From: Prochlorococcus marinus str. MIT 0912
GTDB lineage: Bacteria > Cyanobacteriota > Cyanobacteriia > PCC-6307 > Cyanobiaceae
NCBI RefSeq assembly: GCF_027359595.1
Contig: NZ_CP114783.1
Span: 1,178,001 to 1,242,000, forward strand
Direction of reading: 5' to 3'
DNA length: 64,000 nt
Positions 1 to 9,353 of this stretch are shown here, piece by piece. The position numbers and the translations under genes are program-made. Every line of letters starts with the position of its first letter. Position 1 is the stretch's first letter. The notes under the pieces were generated by a model. The model did not search any database, had not been told where the DNA came from, and saw nothing but the letters and a program-made list of their open reading frames with translations.

Positions 1-441
1 CCCCATCCATTCAGCATCTCTTTTGGCCAAATAATCATTCACTGTGACCACATGAACCCCTCTTCCAGTAAGAGCATTCAAAAAACTTGGGAGGGTTGCT
101 ACTAATGTCTTCCCCTCACCCGTTTTCATTTCGGCAATTTGTCCTTCATGAAGAACCATTCCTCCAATTAACTGAACATCAAAATGCCTAAGACCTAAAA
201 CTCTTTTAGAAGCTTCTCGAACCATTGCGAAAACTTCAGGCAATAATTCATCTAATAGCTCTAATTGTTTATTAAACTCTGATGCATTATCCAAGCGAAC
301 ACGAAAGTCAGATGTCTTCCTACGTAAATCATCATCACTGAGAGCCGCAATATCTTCCTCAAATAGGTTGATGTCAGATACTATGGGCTGATAGCTCTTC
401 AGTTTCCTATTATTAGGATCACCAAAAAGTTGTTTAAGCAT
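1..441 (-). CDS. secA: Preprotein translocase ATPase SecA, N-terminal part (gene runs off the window)
   Basis: Reading the minus strand from ATG at 439-441 gives 147 codons beginning [15 protein letters not shown], open to the window edge. The product contains the motifs [19 protein letters not shown] and [16 protein letters not shown], which are the Q-motif and Walker A region and the following helicase motif of SecA. SecA is the cytosolic motor that drives unfolded proteins through SecYEG (and thylakoid SecYE in cyanobacteria). Only the first part of the nucleotide-binding domain is present because the gene continues past position 1; nothing suggests that it is broken. It is divergent from gmd, with about 260 bp of AT-rich intergenic DNA between them. 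Confidence 0.97.
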   Translation of the reverse strand, partial: MLKQLFGDPNNRKLKSYQPIVSDINLFEEDIAALSDDDLRRKTSDFRVRLDNASEFNKQLELLDELLPEVFAMVREASKRVLGLRHFDVQLIGGMVLHEGQIAEMKTGEGKTLVATLPSFLNALTGRGVHVVTVNDYLAKRDAEWMG

Positions 442-701
442 ATAGCTTGTTTTTATCACTACAGTTATTATTACTGATCGACGTAGTTTTTGAAAGGAAT
501 TTGTTATTACTTATAATCTAAGTGTCAACATAAACATGACAAACAAGCGCAATTATAAATAAAATTTCTATTAAATAACAAATCTAATATTGAATAGAAA
601 AAAAGAAGATATTATCCAGATTTATAGATTTATTCTAAAAAATTATTTATTCATAGTCCGATTTCTAAAATTGGAATGGTAGTGAAGTAAAATATTATTT
701 T

Positions 702-1760
702 ATGAAAAAAAGTTTGAATCAAAAAAATAAAACCGCCCTAATAACTGGAATAACTGGTCAAGATGGTAGCTATCTTGCAGAGTTTCTTATTGATAAAGGA
801 TACATTGTTCATGGCATCAAAAGAAGAGCAAGTCTTTTTAATACAGACAGAATAGACCACTTATATAAAGATCCACATGAAAAGAATGGAAAACTTTTCT
901 TACATTATGGAGACCTAACTGATAGCACTAATATCATTCGAATCATCCAAAATATTCAACCTGATGAAATTTATAATCTTGGAGCCCAAAGTCATGTAGC
1001 AGTAAGCTTTGAAGAACCTGAATATACGGCTAATACAGACGCACTTGGTGCTTTAAGAATACTAGAAGCCGTTAGATTATTAAACTTAACTTCGAAAACA
1101 AGAGTTTATCAAGCAAGTACATCAGAACTCTATGGGAAAGCAAAAGAAACACCTCAAAACGAATCGACATCCTTTTATCCAAGAAGTCCATATGCAATAG
1201 CAAAACTTTATGCCTACTGGATCACAATTAATTATCGGGAAGCTTATGGGATGTATGCATGTAATGGAATCCTTTTTAATCATGAGTCCCCCAGACGAGG
1301 TGAAACATTTGTAACGAGGAAAATCACAAGAGGGTTGACTCAAATCCATAAGGGGCTAGAAAAATTTCTCTACATGGGAAATCTTGATGCCAAGAGAGAT
1401 TGGGGACATGCCCGAGATTATGTTGATATGCAATGGCGAATGCTGCAACAAGAAACACCCGAGGATTTCGTAATAGCAACTGGAAGACAAGAGACGGTGC
1501 GTACATTTTTAGAGATAGCATCCAAAGCACTGGGATGGGGAGGTATTAATTGGAAAGGAAGTGGAATTAATGAGAAAGGATACCGACAAGACAACGGAGA
1601 GGAAGTCATCAGAATTGATTCACGCTATTTTCGCCCGGCAGAAGTAGATCAATTAATTGGTGATGCTAAAAAGGCTCAAAAGAAACTTGGCTGGGTACCC
1701 AAAACGTCTTTAGAAGAAATGATTCGTGAAATGATAAATCATGATCTAAATAATCACTAA
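702..1760 (+). CDS. gmd: GDP-mannose 4,6-dehydratase
   Basis: The 352-residue product has the usual length for GMD, a short-chain dehydrogenase that converts GDP-D-mannose to GDP-4-keto-6-deoxymannose, the precursor of GDP-fucose, rhamnose or perosamine. Visible signatures are the NAD(P)-binding GITGQDGS at about residues 16-23, the RRAS segment near 41-44, the active-site STSELYG at 139-145 and the catalytic YAIAK at 164-168, followed by [15 protein letters not shown], typical of this family. No GDP-fucose synthase or other follow-on enzyme lies next to it, so the final sugar cannot be named from this window. It is the first gene of the accessory surface region. A second, more diverged relative sits at 32626-33606. 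Confidence 0.95.
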   Translation: MKKSLNQKNKTALITGITGQDGSYLAEFLIDKGYIVHGIKRRASLFNTDRIDHLYKDPHEKNGKLFLHYGDLTDSTNIIRIIQNIQPDEIYNLGAQSHVAVSFEEPEYTANTDALGALRILEAVRLLNLTSKTRVYQASTSELYGKAKETPQNESTSFYPRSPYAIAKLYAYWITINYREAYGMYACNGILFNHESPRRGETFVTRKITRGLTQIHKGLEKFLYMGNLDAKRDWGHARDYVDMQWRMLQQETPEDFVIATGRQETVRTFLEIASKALGWGGINWKGSGINEKGYRQDNGEEVIRIDSRYFRPAEVDQLIGDAKKAQKKLGWVPKTSLEEMIREMINHDLNNH

Positions 1761-1817
1761 AAAGCTTTCAATCATTTTTTAGTCCAAAAAAATTACAAAT
1801 CAATCAAATTTCAAAAT

Positions 1818-2165
1818 ATGTCCAATTCAAATGAAAACGAATCATCGAATATTGAATTAGATGATAAGAATCAAACAAAATGGGAATATAGGATCATTCA
1901 TTTAAATATTGATAATAATGAAAAACAGTCTCCAAACCCAACTGAGGCAAGTAATAAACTTGGAGGCTCCTTAAGTCCAGAATTCTTAAGTAAAGAATTT
2001 CCAAAGCAATATGGAGACCCAAAACAAGATTCACAAAAACATCCTGCAACTCAATTACAAGAAATTCTTAATCTATTCGGCGAAGAATGCTGGGAACTTT
2101 TTGAAATATCAGACATTGGAAGATTGAAGATGTTATTTTTCAAAAGAAAAAAAATAACTGATTAA
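1818..2165 (+). CDS. Small DUF4177-like protein
   Basis: This 115-residue acidic, Asn-rich protein has no signal peptide or membrane segment. The pattern KWEYRIIHLNI early on, then a low-complexity stretch, then LQEILNLFGEECWELFEI, resembles the DUF4177 pattern (W-E-Y-[KR]-[IV] ... L-N-x-L-G-x-E-G-W-E-L), with an insertion between the halves. No function is established for such proteins. It lies 57 bp downstream of gmd on the same strand and may be co-transcribed. It ends facing the secreted protein at 2382-3185; the 216 bp between them shows no clear gene or terminator. Confidence 0.6.
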   Translation: MSNSNENESSNIELDDKNQTKWEYRIIHLNIDNNEKQSPNPTEASNKLGGSLSPEFLSKEFPKQYGDPKQDSQKHPATQLQEILNLFGEECWELFEISDIGRLKMLFFKRKKITD

Positions 2166-2381
2166 AATATCCCTTAAATTCACATAATCTTTTTAAAATA
2201 TATTAAAAGTATATACGCCAACTTAAACAGGGTATTTAAATACTAAATACCTCAATTAATAGAGACAAATATCTGATTACATCAATCGAATTGATTAGGC
2301 ATACACAAGTCAGAGAATAGAAAGTGGGTTAAGTTGATGTGAAATATAAAAAACTCTAAATATAGAATTCAAAATTCTTAA

Positions 2382-3185
2382 TTAAAAGGTTTGAAAACTA
2401 GGTTGGAAAGGACCTGAACCAAAACCACAAATATCCTGTCCACAGAGTTCTCCCTGAGCATCTTGATCGTAGACACTTAATCCATAATTAGTCACAGCAA
2501 ATCTAACTTCTAGTCCTTTAGTTTGAGGTGTAATAACGATACCAGAGTTGGGTTTAAATGAGGTACCAATCCTTGCTGTACTCCCACAATTAGTCCCAAT
2601 ACTCTGCATCGAAGAATTCAATAACATGGCTTTCATAAAACCACCAGACATATTAGCGTAAGCGTAACCAGAGCATTCTTCTGTATCAAAAGACCTCATG
2701 TCTTCTGTAAAAGTCTTTGCTCCACCTGATTGATTTAAAACTGCTACACCAGATGAATTGGAAGAGTAAATTCCAGCACTAGTTGTTTGCTGACCTTTCA
2801 ATTTAAATGAAGGAGCCATGACTAAATAAGCATGAGTGTAAGTCCCAGGATTAGGGGCACCTTTACTTCCAAGATTGACGACATTTCCGTTAGCCAAGTT
2901 TGCTGAAGTACCGCTGGAAGTAAAAGTAGTTATGCAGCTAGATTTGTCGTAGATTGTATAACTAGCATTGACAGGATCAGTGGTGCAAAGTCCCATCTCA
3001 TAAATAGTGATCTCGTAATGATCTGGGCTTTTTCGACAATCACCGTCAGTAGGCATCCCAGATGATGGGCAAACTGGAGCCATACCCGAATCAGCTTTGA
3101 CACTAGGAGCTGTTAAAAATAAACCTCCCAAGACAGATCCCAATGAAATTAAACCTAGTGTTTTTGCAAGTGTGTTCAAAGTCAT
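2382..3185 (-). CDS. Secreted Cys-rich protein of unknown function, partner of the barrel gene
   Basis: The 267-residue product starts with a clear Sec signal peptide: an N-terminal Lys, a Leu/Gly-rich hydrophobic core and a probable cleavage after VKA near residue 31. The mature part has eight cysteines, an even number compatible with disulfides. Recognisable segments are HYEITIYEMGLC, a Ser/Thr/Gly-rich middle, and a C-terminus rich in Gly and Phe ending QPSFQTF. I recognise no characterised family. The gene starts 48 bp after the end of the inverse-autotransporter-type barrel gene on the same strand, so the two are probably transcribed together. Export to the periplasm or surface is inferred; a role as a ligand, plug or secreted partner of the barrel is only a suggestion. 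Confidence 0.7.
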   Translation of the reverse strand: MTLNTLAKTLGLISLGSVLGGLFLTAPSVKADSGMAPVCPSSGMPTDGDCRKSPDHYEITIYEMGLCTTDPVNASYTIYDKSSCITTFTSSGTSANLANGNVVNLGSKGAPNPGTYTHAYLVMAPSFKLKGQQTTSAGIYSSNSSGVAVLNQSGGAKTFTEDMRSFDTEECSGYAYANMSGGFMKAMLLNSSMQSIGTNCGSTARIGTSFKPNSGIVITPQTKGLEVRFAVTNYGLSVYDQDAQGELCGQDICGFGSGPFQPSFQTF

Positions 3186-3233
3186 GATGTTTAATGAAGT
3201 AAAAAGATAGAAAGAAGATTCAAAAAATTGTGA

Positions 3234-4457
3234 TTAAATTCCTCGAGCTCTATTAATAAATGTTCCAGAAGACCTTTCCAGCAAGACATCATACTTACGT
3301 CGAACTGGTTGAGTCATTTGTGTAATTAAATTCGCTTTTGTATCTTTTTTCAAGAATTTAATTGGCTGAGCAGTCAAACGGAATCTAACACCATAGAAAG
3401 TTTCATCTGTTCCAGGTAATTGAGAATTAACCTTGGTATCGTTTGCAGCAATTTCATTAGAAACCCACGCTTCCAAATTAAGATTCGGTGTGGCCTGCCA
3501 ATTAATTGATCCTTCCAAACCACTATTGTCATCTGTGTCTTCATAATCCCAATTAAAGCCTCGAACAAACAAAGCTAATTCAGGATTTTTAGGAAGTCTG
3601 TACCCTGCTTCTGCATCCCAACCCGGAACGACACGCTCGGTATAACTATTACCCTTAATGGTGACGTTCTTTTTATCGGTAATAGCTAAGTACCAATTGT
3701 TTCTAAATTCAAGATCCTTCCAAAAATATTCACCACCGATACCAAGTCGACTATGTGCTGAACTGTAGTCCGTCATCCTGTAGTCCACAAAGGTATTACC
3801 TCCCCACATTGAATGGTCATTAGGACGATGACGAAACCCTAAACCCAAGTTTGCTGTCGAACCGTCGCTATCAGAACTTGTAGCAAATCTACCTTGCGAG
3901 AAAACAATACCTTTTGTATCCCCATCTTCATCATTGCCTAATTCCTTTAATTTCATCAAGCTATCAAAAGAAAAATTAGTTTCAGATTTACTACCTGCTG
4001 AAAGAGAGATACTTGTTTGAGCAAAAAATGGAATATCTTGAATCTTCTCATTGATATAACCACTAGCCAATTGATAGCCACTATCTACTAATAAACTCTT
4101 GCTATTAGAAAAAATGGTATTTGGCAACTCTGCATGATTAGATCTATTGATCGTAGGGATTAAGCTAGCAAGATAATTAGAAACAGTATTGTTAACTGAA
4201 TCCTTGGAATAAGAATCTTCTTTGCGTTGATTGTCTTGAGTTATACTACTTTCTCCGTATTCGAAGATTGTAGGTTTTTCTGACTTAGATCTTGAGAACC
4301 ATGATCTTCTAGAAGACTGGACTGAACTTTCTCCTTCAGTCATTGATAAATTTATTTTTGAAGAAAAAGAGCTTTCTAGTTCACTAGCCTTTGTGTATTG
4401 CCCTGAGGATAAAGCTAAAAGACTTGCAAATAAAAACAGCTTTGATCTTTTATTCAT
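3234..4457 (-). CDS. Inverse autotransporter-type beta-barrel outer-membrane protein (stand-alone)
   Basis: The 407-residue product begins with a signal peptide (MNKRSK, hydrophobic Leu/Ala core, cleavage near residue 24). A Ser-rich spacer of about 100 residues follows. The segment from roughly residue 115 to the end carries the pattern of the intimin/invasin inverse-autotransporter barrel (IAT_beta): LGLGFRHR, WGGNTFVDYR, SRLGIGGEYFWKDL, NNWYLAIT, GWDAEAGYRLP, FYGVRFRLT, and a C-terminal PVRRKYDVLLERSSG. In known inverse autotransporters the barrel is N-terminal and is followed by Ig-like passenger domains; here the protein stops right after the barrel. The downstream gene encodes a separate secreted protein. 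Assignment rests on motif recognition and is fairly firm for the fold, weak for function. Confidence 0.75.
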   Translation of the reverse strand: MNKRSKLFLFASLLALSSGQYTKASELESSFSSKINLSMTEGESSVQSSRRSWFSRSKSEKPTIFEYGESSITQDNQRKEDSYSKDSVNNTVSNYLASLIPTINRSNHAELPNTIFSNSKSLLVDSGYQLASGYINEKIQDIPFFAQTSISLSAGSKSETNFSFDSLMKLKELGNDEDGDTKGIVFSQGRFATSSDSDGSTANLGLGFRHRPNDHSMWGGNTFVDYRMTDYSSAHSRLGIGGEYFWKDLEFRNNWYLAITDKKNVTIKGNSYTERVVPGWDAEAGYRLPKNPELALFVRGFNWDYEDTDDNSGLEGSINWQATPNLNLEAWVSNEIAANDTKVNSQLPGTDETFYGVRFRLTAQPIKFLKKDTKANLITQMTQPVRRKYDVLLERSSGTFINRARGI

Positions 4458-4654
4458 TTAACAAGTAACCATTAATACATATTCTGACGAGTCAAAAGTA
4501 GTGTGAGAGTAATAGTGGTCAGATCATGAGCCGACTATTAAGTTGGCAGATAGCTTGCTGAATTTATAAATAATTCGAATTTAAGCGCCTTGATATATAA
4601 AGCTATTTAATTCTATATAAAATCTAGACCAGCTAGCGGAAAAATCGTATTAAT

Positions 4655-6561
4655 TTAGCTAGCATAGCTTATAGTATTAATAATTAAGTCATTTACATAT
4701 AATTTTTCATCACCACTGACGTTAATAATTACTTGATATTTTCCATCACATCTTGGTTTTTTGGGAATATCAAATATTAATTCTTTTGTATTTGCAATAC
4801 CAGTTTCTAATGTACTGTTTGCTAATTCATTCATTATGGGATTGCTATTAACACATGTTATTTGAATAGAAGATTTATTATCATTTCCATTTAATAGTAA
4901 GCTATAAAACAATCTTAAACGATACTTACCAGGATTAAGATCAATGCTAGGAATATAAAGAATACCTTTTCCTTCTGTTACAATTAACCCCCAAAATTTA
5001 TTTGATAAAGCAATTGAAGAAATGAATTTATCTCCTCGCCATTGTTTTATATTTCTATGATTTTTTAATTTTTTTAAATTATATTCTGAAATTTTCTTGT
5101 AGTAGTCAACAAAATCGTTCTTATTATCTAAATGATAAATTTTAAGCGAACTATCTTTACATTTTCCGAATAGGTATTTAACATGAGGTGTTATATAGTC
5201 TTGATTATTTTTTGTAAGTAAATAAAAATCATTATATATACTTTCCATTGTTCCTATGTTTTGCATCCATAATCTTGGAGATCCATCTAAATTCATCACT
5301 ACTAGATCAATTCGAGGGTCATTTAATTGGACAGCATTGATATTTGCATCCCAATAATCCTGAATACCTACTCCAACTCGTTTATCTGTTTTCTTAAGTA
5401 TAAGCGAATCATTGATACACTCAGCAATATTTGTATTACGAATATTTAATCTATTGTTGTCTTTGATTTTATTAGAAAAATAATAATTTTGATATGGTAT
5501 TAGAAATAATGATGATAAAAATAAATTATAATAATTAGATAAATTATTAACTGATAATATATACAATATATTTATTAAATATATAATTATAAAAGAGTAA
5601 AAATATCTATAGTAACCATTATCAACTATTCCTCCAAGACTAGCTATTGAAAAGAAAGAAATGATAAATGATATAGAATTAATCTTATTAATCTTTTCAG
5701 CAATATCAATCTTCTTTAGCTTTAAATATATAAATATACCAATTAAAATAAGAATTATCGAAAATGGAGTAACTTCTGGATTATACTCAAAAAGCTTCTT
5801 AACTCCGATAAATATTTTATTTCCACTAGGAGTATATAATAATCTATCCCCATAAAGTTCTCATTTATATATTTTGAATAAGAAAGATAACCAAGAAAAA
5901 TACCAGATAAAATAGTTATAATATAATTTTGTTTTTCATAATATAGGAGTTTAAAAGATTTCCAAGAGTGTATATAGAGAAACTCTACAAACAGGTATGC
6001 AAATAAGTAAGATGTGGTTATGATCAAAGAAATACTAGTACTTAATCCAGTCAAAAAGCATATAAAAAATATAGTGATTAAGAATATGAATTTAAATTTT
6101 GCCCTGCCAGATATTAATCGCGGTAATATTATTAATATTAATATTAGATGAGAAAAATGATTATATTCAATTGCATATAGAGGCATATAGCCTTTTTCAT
6201 ATGATGGAATAAAAATTAAGCTGACAATCAAACTTAATAATATTGCTCGAGTATTACTAGAACTATAAATTGATTTTATAAAATATCTAAGAGATAAGAA
6301 AAGTATAATAAATTTTGATATCGCAACTGTTAATAGACTATCTTTTATAGTAAAAAATATTCTTGATGTTGCATATAAGAACTGATCGGGAAAATAAGCG
6401 GAAGCAGGCATTTGCAACCATCTATCTCCTAAGTTTATATCTCGTATATATGTATTTTGAAACACTTCCATATATAGAGAATCACTATTTATATTAATAT
6501 TTGAATTTAAAAATAATAATATAGAAAAGATCGACAAAAAAATTATAACTAATCTGTACAT
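4655..6561 (-). pseudogene. Multipass membrane protein, GT-C glycosyltransferase-like, split by a one-base frameshift
   Basis: Two minus-strand open frames, 6561-5755 (268 codons) and 5566-4655 (303 codons), belong to one gene. Translating the second frame upstream of 5566 gives uninterrupted coding back to about 5850: GDRLLYTPSGNK, then FEYNPEVTPFSIILILIG, then more hydrophobic helices joining YILSVNN. The first frame leaves this reading at NENFMG and ends soon after. Adding one base in the run at 5854-5856 (reading NENFYGDRLL) restores a single protein of about 635 residues. The N-terminal half has many transmembrane helices and an acidic SDS motif in the first loop, as in GT-C enzymes; the C-terminal 250 residues look soluble. 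It is the last gene of the operon, 4 bp after the nucleotidyltransferase gene. A real mutation and a sequencing error cannot be told apart here. Confidence 0.8.
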
Positions 6562-6565
6562 TTAT

Positions 6566-7300
6566 TTATAATATAGATTGACTAAGGAAATACTTCAAAT
6601 CCTCTGGTGTGCCTAAACCATACATATTTGAACAAGATCGATCAATATTATATAAACCAATATTCGCATTATTATTCAGCATATATTTATACACAGGTGC
6701 TACATAATATTCGCCTTTTGACATATTTTTTTCTTGAATCATTTGGCTTGCATATTTGCAAAATATATTTCCTCTAGAAAAGTTATAAATTCCAACTGTA
6801 GCTTGATTTGAAACTACGACCTTCTCAACTATATCAACGACAATTCCAGATGGATCAAATTTTATATATGACCATTTTGGATCACTTGAATACATGGTCA
6901 TAATGAAACCCTCTGATTTATTAATATCCCACATTTTTAAATATTCATCGATTGATGTATTGATCCATTGATCCGAATTCGCTATCATTAATGGATCTTT
7001 ATTATCAATATATTTTTTAGCTTCAAGTGCAGTACAAGCGGCTCCTTCAGTGATGCCATCAATGATAACAATTTCACAAGTAGGGCATAAGTTTTTGAGT
7101 AACTTATCAACTTTATATTCGTTAATATGTTCTTTTTGTACTACAAAAATAAATCTATGTTCTCTTTTTGGCCTTATATTTTCAATAACAACTTGAATCA
7201 TTGGCATTCCATTGACATCTATAAGGGGTTTAGGCCTTACATAACCTTCATTTAAGAATCTGCTCCCTCTACCTGCCATAGGTATAAGAATATTTAGCAT
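6566..7300 (-). CDS. Sugar/head-group nucleotidyltransferase with intact active site
   Basis: The 244-residue protein is a complete NTP_transferase-fold enzyme of the kind that joins NTP to a phosphorylated sugar or small alcohol phosphate. It has the nucleotide-binding PMAGRGSRF (residues 7-15), the PKPLIDVNG loop (23-31), the EGAACTALEAK region (86-96) and a metal-binding SDQW (109-112). Substrate and nucleotide cannot be read from sequence. It starts 2 bp after the cupin gene and ends 4 bp before the membrane protein, inside the tight minus-strand operon. Its overall layout, including the DPKWSY motif, matches that of the degenerate relative at 7633-8715, so the two probably arose by duplication. 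Confidence 0.85.
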   Translation of the reverse strand: MLNILIPMAGRGSRFLNEGYVRPKPLIDVNGMPMIQVVIENIRPKREHRFIFVVQKEHINEYKVDKLLKNLCPTCEIVIIDGITEGAACTALEAKKYIDNKDPLMIANSDQWINTSIDEYLKMWDINKSEGFIMTMYSSDPKWSYIKFDPSGIVVDIVEKVVVSNQATVGIYNFSRGNIFCKYASQMIQEKNMSKGEYYVAPVYKYMLNNNANIGLYNIDRSCSNMYGLGTPEDLKYFLSQSIL

Positions 7301-7302
7301 TT

Positions 7303-7632
7303 TTAATTATTATCTATAAGAATCTTATCACTTGGATTAGATGGATATTTAACTATAACTAGTGCACATTCTTCAATGCACTCGAATTTAGATATATCTC
7401 CTGGTTCTAAAAGAATAATACTTCCTTGTGTCAAAATTTGATTATACATTTTTATACTACCTGAAACCACAAGTGTTATTTCCCAAGTCTTTTCATGCAT
7501 GCTATTTGGTTCAATTTCTCCCTTTTTATAATGTTTGACACCAACTTCTATGTTCTTTGTTCTAAATATCGAGGGATCAAAATCACCAACAAACCAGCCC
7601 CTTGTAAATTGACTTAAATTATATTTCTTCAT
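7303..7632 (-). CDS. Small cupin-domain protein
   Basis: This 109-residue single-domain protein has the cupin pattern: HYKKGEIEPNSMHEKTWEITLVVSGSIKMYNQ followed by a second strand set, ILLEPGDISKFECIEECALVIVKYPS. His and Glu residues in the first motif could bind a metal, but the second motif lacks the usual conserved His. Small cupins in glycan loci can act as epimerases, isomerases or binding proteins, and this one could be any of these. Its stop is 2 bp before the next gene and its start directly abuts the end of the 360-residue nucleotidyltransferase-like gene, so it is co-translated with its neighbours. Confidence 0.75.
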   Translation of the reverse strand: MKKYNLSQFTRGWFVGDFDPSIFRTKNIEVGVKHYKKGEIEPNSMHEKTWEITLVVSGSIKMYNQILTQGSIILLEPGDISKFECIEECALVIVKYPSNPSDKILIDNN

Positions 7633-8715
7633 TCATATAATATTACTTTTTTGAAAACATTGTATAGAGCTTATTTTTTGATTCTCAAAGTTTAATATCT
7701 CTATCCCTTCAATTCTAGTACTTTTAAATTGAAGTGAAAATTGACAAATAGTCGAATCATTATCTAGGCAAGATATTTTATTAATAGAATATCTTATTAT
7801 CTCTTTTATTTCAAACAATTCTTTATAGAATATAGTGACATCTTTTATACCAATTACTTCATTAGAGAAAGGACTATCTAAATGTATAGATTTCGACATT
7901 AATTCTATGATTCTATTAATATTTTTCTTATTGAAAGACTTATAGTATTCTTCAGAAAAAAGAAGAATTTTATTATTATTACGTTCTAAATATTTTCTAA
8001 AATCATCTTTGACTGTATTTGAATAAAAATTAAAGTAATTATCTTTTTCAATTTTTGAATAAGCAACTTTTTTATTATTTATAATGAGTTCATTCAGACA
8101 GGGTGCTAAATAGAATCTTTTATTAATAAGTTCACCTCTATTAATATTATCTGATATACATTCGACCATCAAATTACCACTTGAAAAATAATAGCTACTA
8201 CTTAAAGCATTTTGACTAATCGGTACTTTTTCTTCTACCCGAGTCACAAAATTTTCATCATCAAGTTCAGCATATGACCATTTTGGATGGATAGATTGAA
8301 ATCCGATAGTGCCCGCTGATGCGCTGGTGGAATCAAAAAACTTCAGATGTGACTCTAGGTCTGTATCTATATATTGATCAGCAGAGGTAACTAAAAAAGG
8401 TTCATTTAAATTATAATTATCAATTCCCATCATAACTGCACAAGGCATTCCATTTGTATTTCTTCTCAGCCTTATTACATTGACTTCAGAATCAGTATAA
8501 AGAGGTAATACTTTATCTATATGGTTATGAGAAATGAATTCATCTGTAGAGATAAAGAAATATCTTTTATCACCTGTAAATCTTTCGATATGTTCTAAAG
8601 ACCAAGATAGTATAGAATGATCTTTAACGTGATCTAATATACTTATAGAGTTTTTACTATCAAGAGAAAAATTATCTTTTGATTGTCCATAAACAGGTAT
8701 AATTATATTCAACAT
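7633..8715 (-). CDS. Degenerate nucleotidyltransferase fold fused to an NTF2/SnoaL-like domain
   Basis: The 360-residue product has two parts. Residues 1 to about 245 follow the NTP-transferase layout of the neighbour at 6566-7300, with SADQYIDTD at 111-119, HPKWSY at 143-148 and VEEKV at 160-164. The GxGxR signature and the PKPL loop are absent: the N-terminus reads MLNIIIPVYGQSKDN and then SILDHVKDHS. Residues about 255-357 look like an NTF2/SnoaL-type cone domain (YKSFNKKNINRIIELMS, HLDSPF, then mixed strands). Loss of the phosphate-binding loop suggests a non-catalytic or regulatory subunit, or an enzyme with different chemistry. Its stop abuts the cupin start and it begins 5 bp after the HAD gene. 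No name is warranted. Confidence 0.7.
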   Translation of the reverse strand: MLNIIIPVYGQSKDNFSLDSKNSISILDHVKDHSILSWSLEHIERFTGDKRYFFISTDEFISHNHIDKVLPLYTDSEVNVIRLRRNTNGMPCAVMMGIDNYNLNEPFLVTSADQYIDTDLESHLKFFDSTSASAGTIGFQSIHPKWSYAELDDENFVTRVEEKVPISQNALSSSYYFSSGNLMVECISDNINRGELINKRFYLAPCLNELIINNKKVAYSKIEKDNYFNFYSNTVKDDFRKYLERNNNKILLFSEEYYKSFNKKNINRIIELMSKSIHLDSPFSNEVIGIKDVTIFYKELFEIKEIIRYSINKISCLDNDSTICQFSLQFKSTRIEGIEILNFENQKISSIQCFQKSNII

Positions 8716-8720
8716 TATTT

Positions 8721-9353
8721 TTACTTAGATTCTATAAAATCGATAAAATTTTTTATATTTTTATAATTCACTTCATTAACTGATTTAACTTTTAATACAT
8801 TTGCGCCCGCAGAATTTGCCGCCTCAATTCCATGATCATTATCCTCAATAATTATAACTTCTTTCGCCGTTAAATTTAATTTATATAACGCTTTAAGATA
8901 AATTTCGGGATTAGGCTTTGGATTATCAACATCTTCATTAGACAAATAAAAATCTAGAAATTTTCCTAATTTAGATAGTTCCATCATTGATTTAATTGTC
9001 TTTCTTACACTATTAGAAGCCAATGCTATTTTATATCCTTCTTCTTTTAACTTAGACAACGCATATTGATGGATAAACTTAGGTTTACATTTTACTGCAG
9101 TTATCTCCATTGTATATTTTTGCTTGAGTTCATTAATAAAATCATGAAGTTTATATGGCAATCTTCCACTCTCTGAGAGTAAATCTAATTTAGATTTTGT
9201 AGGAAGACCATCATATGTTGATTGATGTTCCGAAAATTCAATCTCCTCTCCAAAAACAGCTAAAGCTTTATTCAAGGCTTGATAATGCCATTCTTTTGCA
9301 TCTATTAAAACACCATCCATATCAAATATTACAGCCTTAATCTTCAAGATCAT
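8721..9353 (-). CDS. HAD-superfamily phosphatase/phosphomutase (beta-phosphoglucomutase-like)
   Basis: The product is a subclass I HAD hydrolase of about 210 residues: catalytic DMDGV (Asp11 and Asp13 from the chosen start), a helical cap with WHYQALNKAL, motif II LASNSVRKT, a conserved Lys in the PKPNPEIYLKAL segment, and motif IV IIEDNDHGIEAA. It may dephosphorylate or isomerise a small phosphate ester in the same pathway as the nucleotidyltransferases. I chose ATG at 9351-9353 (MILKIKAVIF); an ATG at 9377 would add eight hydrophobic residues and overlap the upstream gene more. Even with the shorter start it overlaps the GDPD gene by 17 bp, which suggests translational coupling. Confidence 0.8.
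   Translation of the reverse strand: MILKIKAVIFDMDGVLIDAKEWHYQALNKALAVFGEEIEFSEHQSTYDGLPTKSKLDLLSESGRLPYKLHDFINELKQKYTMEITAVKCKPKFIHQYALSKLKEEGYKIALASNSVRKTIKSMMELSKLGKFLDFYLSNEDVDNPKPNPEIYLKALYKLNLTAKEVIIIEDNDHGIEAANSAGANVLKVKSVNEVNYKNIKNFIDFIESK

Noticed and set aside
5661-5855. A 64-codon plus-strand frame in the middle of the membrane protein region
   Set aside because: It is the antisense of the frameshifted membrane gene; the minus-strand reading is continuous across it.
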